Source of the DNA: Actinomycetes bacterium | GTDB taxonomy: Bacteria > Actinomycetota > Acidimicrobiia > Acidimicrobiales > Palsa-688 | Assembly (NCBI GenBank): GCA_021811865.1 | Contig: JAKAQB010000025.1 | Coordinates: forward strand, 1 to 42,078 | Direction of reading: 5' to 3' | Length of the DNA stretch: 42,078 nucleotides | Shown here: in pieces, positions 40,659-42,078 of the stretch | Layout: each line of letters starts with the position of its first letter | How positions within the stretch are numbered: the stretch's first letter is position 1 | Notes under the pieces: model-generated | Database searches by the model: none | Seen by the model: only the letters and a program-made list of their open reading frames with translations | Told to the model about the DNA's origin: nothing | Translations under genes and position numbers: made by a program

Positions 40659-42078
40659 TTGCGGCTGGAGCTGGCGGGCGTCACCAAGCGCTTCGGGTCG
40701 CTCGTAGCCAACGACGGCGTCGACCTCACCGTGGAGGCAGGGGAGATCCACTGCCTCCTCGGTGAGAACGGCGCCGGCAAGAGCACGCTCATGAACGTGC
40801 TCTTCGGACTCCAGAGGGCCGACGAGGGCGAGATCCGCATCGACGGGGCACCCGTGCACTTCGCCGATCCGGGCGACGCCATCGCCCACGGCATCGGCAT
40901 GGTCCACCAGCACTTCATGCTCGTGCCCGTCTTCACGGCCGCCGAGAACGTCGTGCTCGGCTTCGAGCCCACCCGCTCCGGTGGGTTCCTCGACCGCGAG
41001 AAGGCCCGGGAGGACATCCGCAGGCTGTCGTCGGAGTTCGGCCTGGAGGTCGATCCCGACGCCGTCGTCGAGGACCTGCCCGTCGGGCTGCAGCAGCGGG
41101 TCGAGATCCTGAAGGCCCTCCACAGCGACGCCAACCTCCTCATCCTCGACGAGCCCACGGCGGTGCTCACCCCTCAGGAGACGGAGTCGCTCTTCACCAT
41201 CATGCGCGGCTTGAAGGAAACGGGCCGGTCGATCCTCTTCATCACCCACAAGCTGAAGGAGGTCCTGGCCGTCGCCGACCGCATCACCGTCATGCGGCTC
41301 GGCCGGGTCGTCGGCACCACCACCCCGGCGGGCTCGGGGGAGCACGTCCTCGCCTCCATGATGGTCGGGCGCGACGTCGAGCTCGTCGTCCACAAGGAGG
41401 ACGCCCGGTCCGGTTCGCCGGTGTTGCAGGTGGAGGGCCTCACCGTCACCGACGAGCGGGGCGTGACTGTCGTCGACGCCGTCGACCTGGAGGTGCGCGC
41501 CGGCGAGATCGTGGCCCTGGCCGGCGTGCAGGGCAACGGGCAGACGGAACTGGCCGAGACGCTGCTCGGGTTGACCCAGCCGAGCGGCGGTCGCATCCTC
41601 CTCGACGGCAAGGACATCACCCGGGCCACCCCCCGGGAGGCGCTGCGCGCCGGCATCGCCTACGTCCCCGAGGACCGCCAGGCGGAGGGGCTCGTGCTCG
41701 ACATGTCGATCGCCGACAACCTCGTGCTCGACGTCCACGACCGACCGCCGTTCGCGCACCGCGGCGCCCGCGACCTCACCGCCGTCAGGGAGAGCGGCGA
41801 GCGCAAGCTCCAGGAGTTCGACATCCGGGCGCGATCCGCCGAAGTCCCGGTGGGCACCCTGTCGGGCGGCAACCAGCAGAAGGTCGTCGTCGCCCGCGAG
41901 CTGTCGCGACCCGTCCGCCTGCTCGTCGCCTCCCAGCCGACGCGAGGCCTTGACGTCGGCTCCATCGAGTACGTCCACCGCCGCATCGTCGAGGAGCGTG
42001 ACAAGGGCGTCGCCGTGCTCCTCGTGTCCTCGGAGCTCGACGAGATCCTCGCCCTCGGCGACAGGGTCGCTTGGAGGT
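40659..42078 (+). CDS. BMP-linked ABC importer ATPase (partial at window end)
   Basis: At least 473 residues, from TTG 40659 to the window edge. It is a double ATPase like YufO and RbsA. The first domain has Walker A LLGENGAGKST at about 34-43 and Walker B LLILDEPTAVLTPQE. Its signature is degenerate (DLPVGLQQRVEILKAL). The second has a weak Walker A (GVQGNGQTEL), the good signature LSGGNQQKVVVAREL and Walker B LLVASQPTRGLDVG, so the two sites form in the usual asymmetric way. It begins two bases after the BMP stop. Permease genes are expected just beyond the window. Confidence 0.93.
   Translation, partial: MRLELAGVTKRFGSLVANDGVDLTVEAGEIHCLLGENGAGKSTLMNVLFGLQRADEGEIRIDGAPVHFADPGDAIAHGIGMVHQHFMLVPVFTAAENVVLGFEPTRSGGFLDREKAREDIRRLSSEFGLEVDPDAVVEDLPVGLQQRVEILKALHSDANLLILDEPTAVLTPQETESLFTIMRGLKETGRSILFITHKLKEVLAVADRITVMRLGRVVGTTTPAGSGEHVLASMMVGRDVELVVHKEDARSGSPVLQVEGLTVTDERGVTVVDAVDLEVRAGEIVALAGVQGNGQTELAETLLGLTQPSGGRILLDGKDITRATPREALRAGIAYVPEDRQAEGLVLDMSIADNLVLDVHDRPPFAHRGARDLTAVRESGERKLQEFDIRARSAEVPVGTLSGGNQQKVVVARELSRPVRLLVASQPTRGLDVGSIEYVHRRIVEERDKGVAVLLVSSELDEILALGDRVAWR

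Overview
The window looks like chromosomal DNA of a high-G+C actinobacterium. The order cdd-deoA-add plus punA-pmmB matches the nucleoside-salvage block known from mycobacteria. GTG and TTG starts are common, and many genes carry a -10 box 6-8 bases before the start codon, which is typical of leaderless actinobacterial transcription. Acidimicrobiia or a relative is a guess from overall character only.

Bases 1-7560 are accessory DNA. A group II intron reverse-transcriptase gene is cut off at base 1139, exactly where a 47-base copy of the 3' half of a tRNA-Ala begins. The intact tRNA-Ala(TGC) lies at 5110-5183 and carries the same 47 bases. The two copies bracket a roughly 4 kb island holding a DUF262 gene overlapping a HipA-type kinase gene (no HipB) and a Phd/RelE toxin-antitoxin pair. 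A tyrosine recombinase gene lies just outside, on the other side of the tRNA. It is followed by a decayed IS630 transposase and a decayed beta-propeller gene.

Bases 7558-12266 hold a GlcD/GlcF-type oxidase pair with a small coupled gene, divergent from a GntR/FadR regulator and a class I amidotransferase-like hydrolase. Bases 12267-12843 hold gene debris. Bases 12844-18491 hold a secreted hydrolase, a polytopic membrane protein, a ClpP/ClpP-like/XRE locus with triplicated operator repeats, deoC, and the heme A synthase gene ctaA.

Bases 18694-27765 form an acyl-CoA catabolic block: a biotin-dependent carboxylase (both subunits), a TIGR03084-type protein, an AtuA-family protein, an acyl-CoA ligase and a convergent acyl-CoA dehydrogenase. 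The set suggests degradation of a branched-chain or acyclic terpenoid acid.

Bases 27925-42078 are mostly nucleoside salvage. cdd-deoA-add and punA-pmmB are each divergent from a second gene (a PfkB sugar kinase and the pseudouridine-phosphate glycosidase psuG) across only about 25 bases. In both gaps the two -10 boxes share a central TA, which looks like a compact bidirectional leaderless promoter. A BMP-family lipoprotein and its ABC ATPase (running off the right edge) would import nucleosides. deoC at 16783 would finish deoxyribose breakdown. A TetR/MFS efflux pair, a DUF2254 membrane protein and an SRPBCC protein fill the rest.
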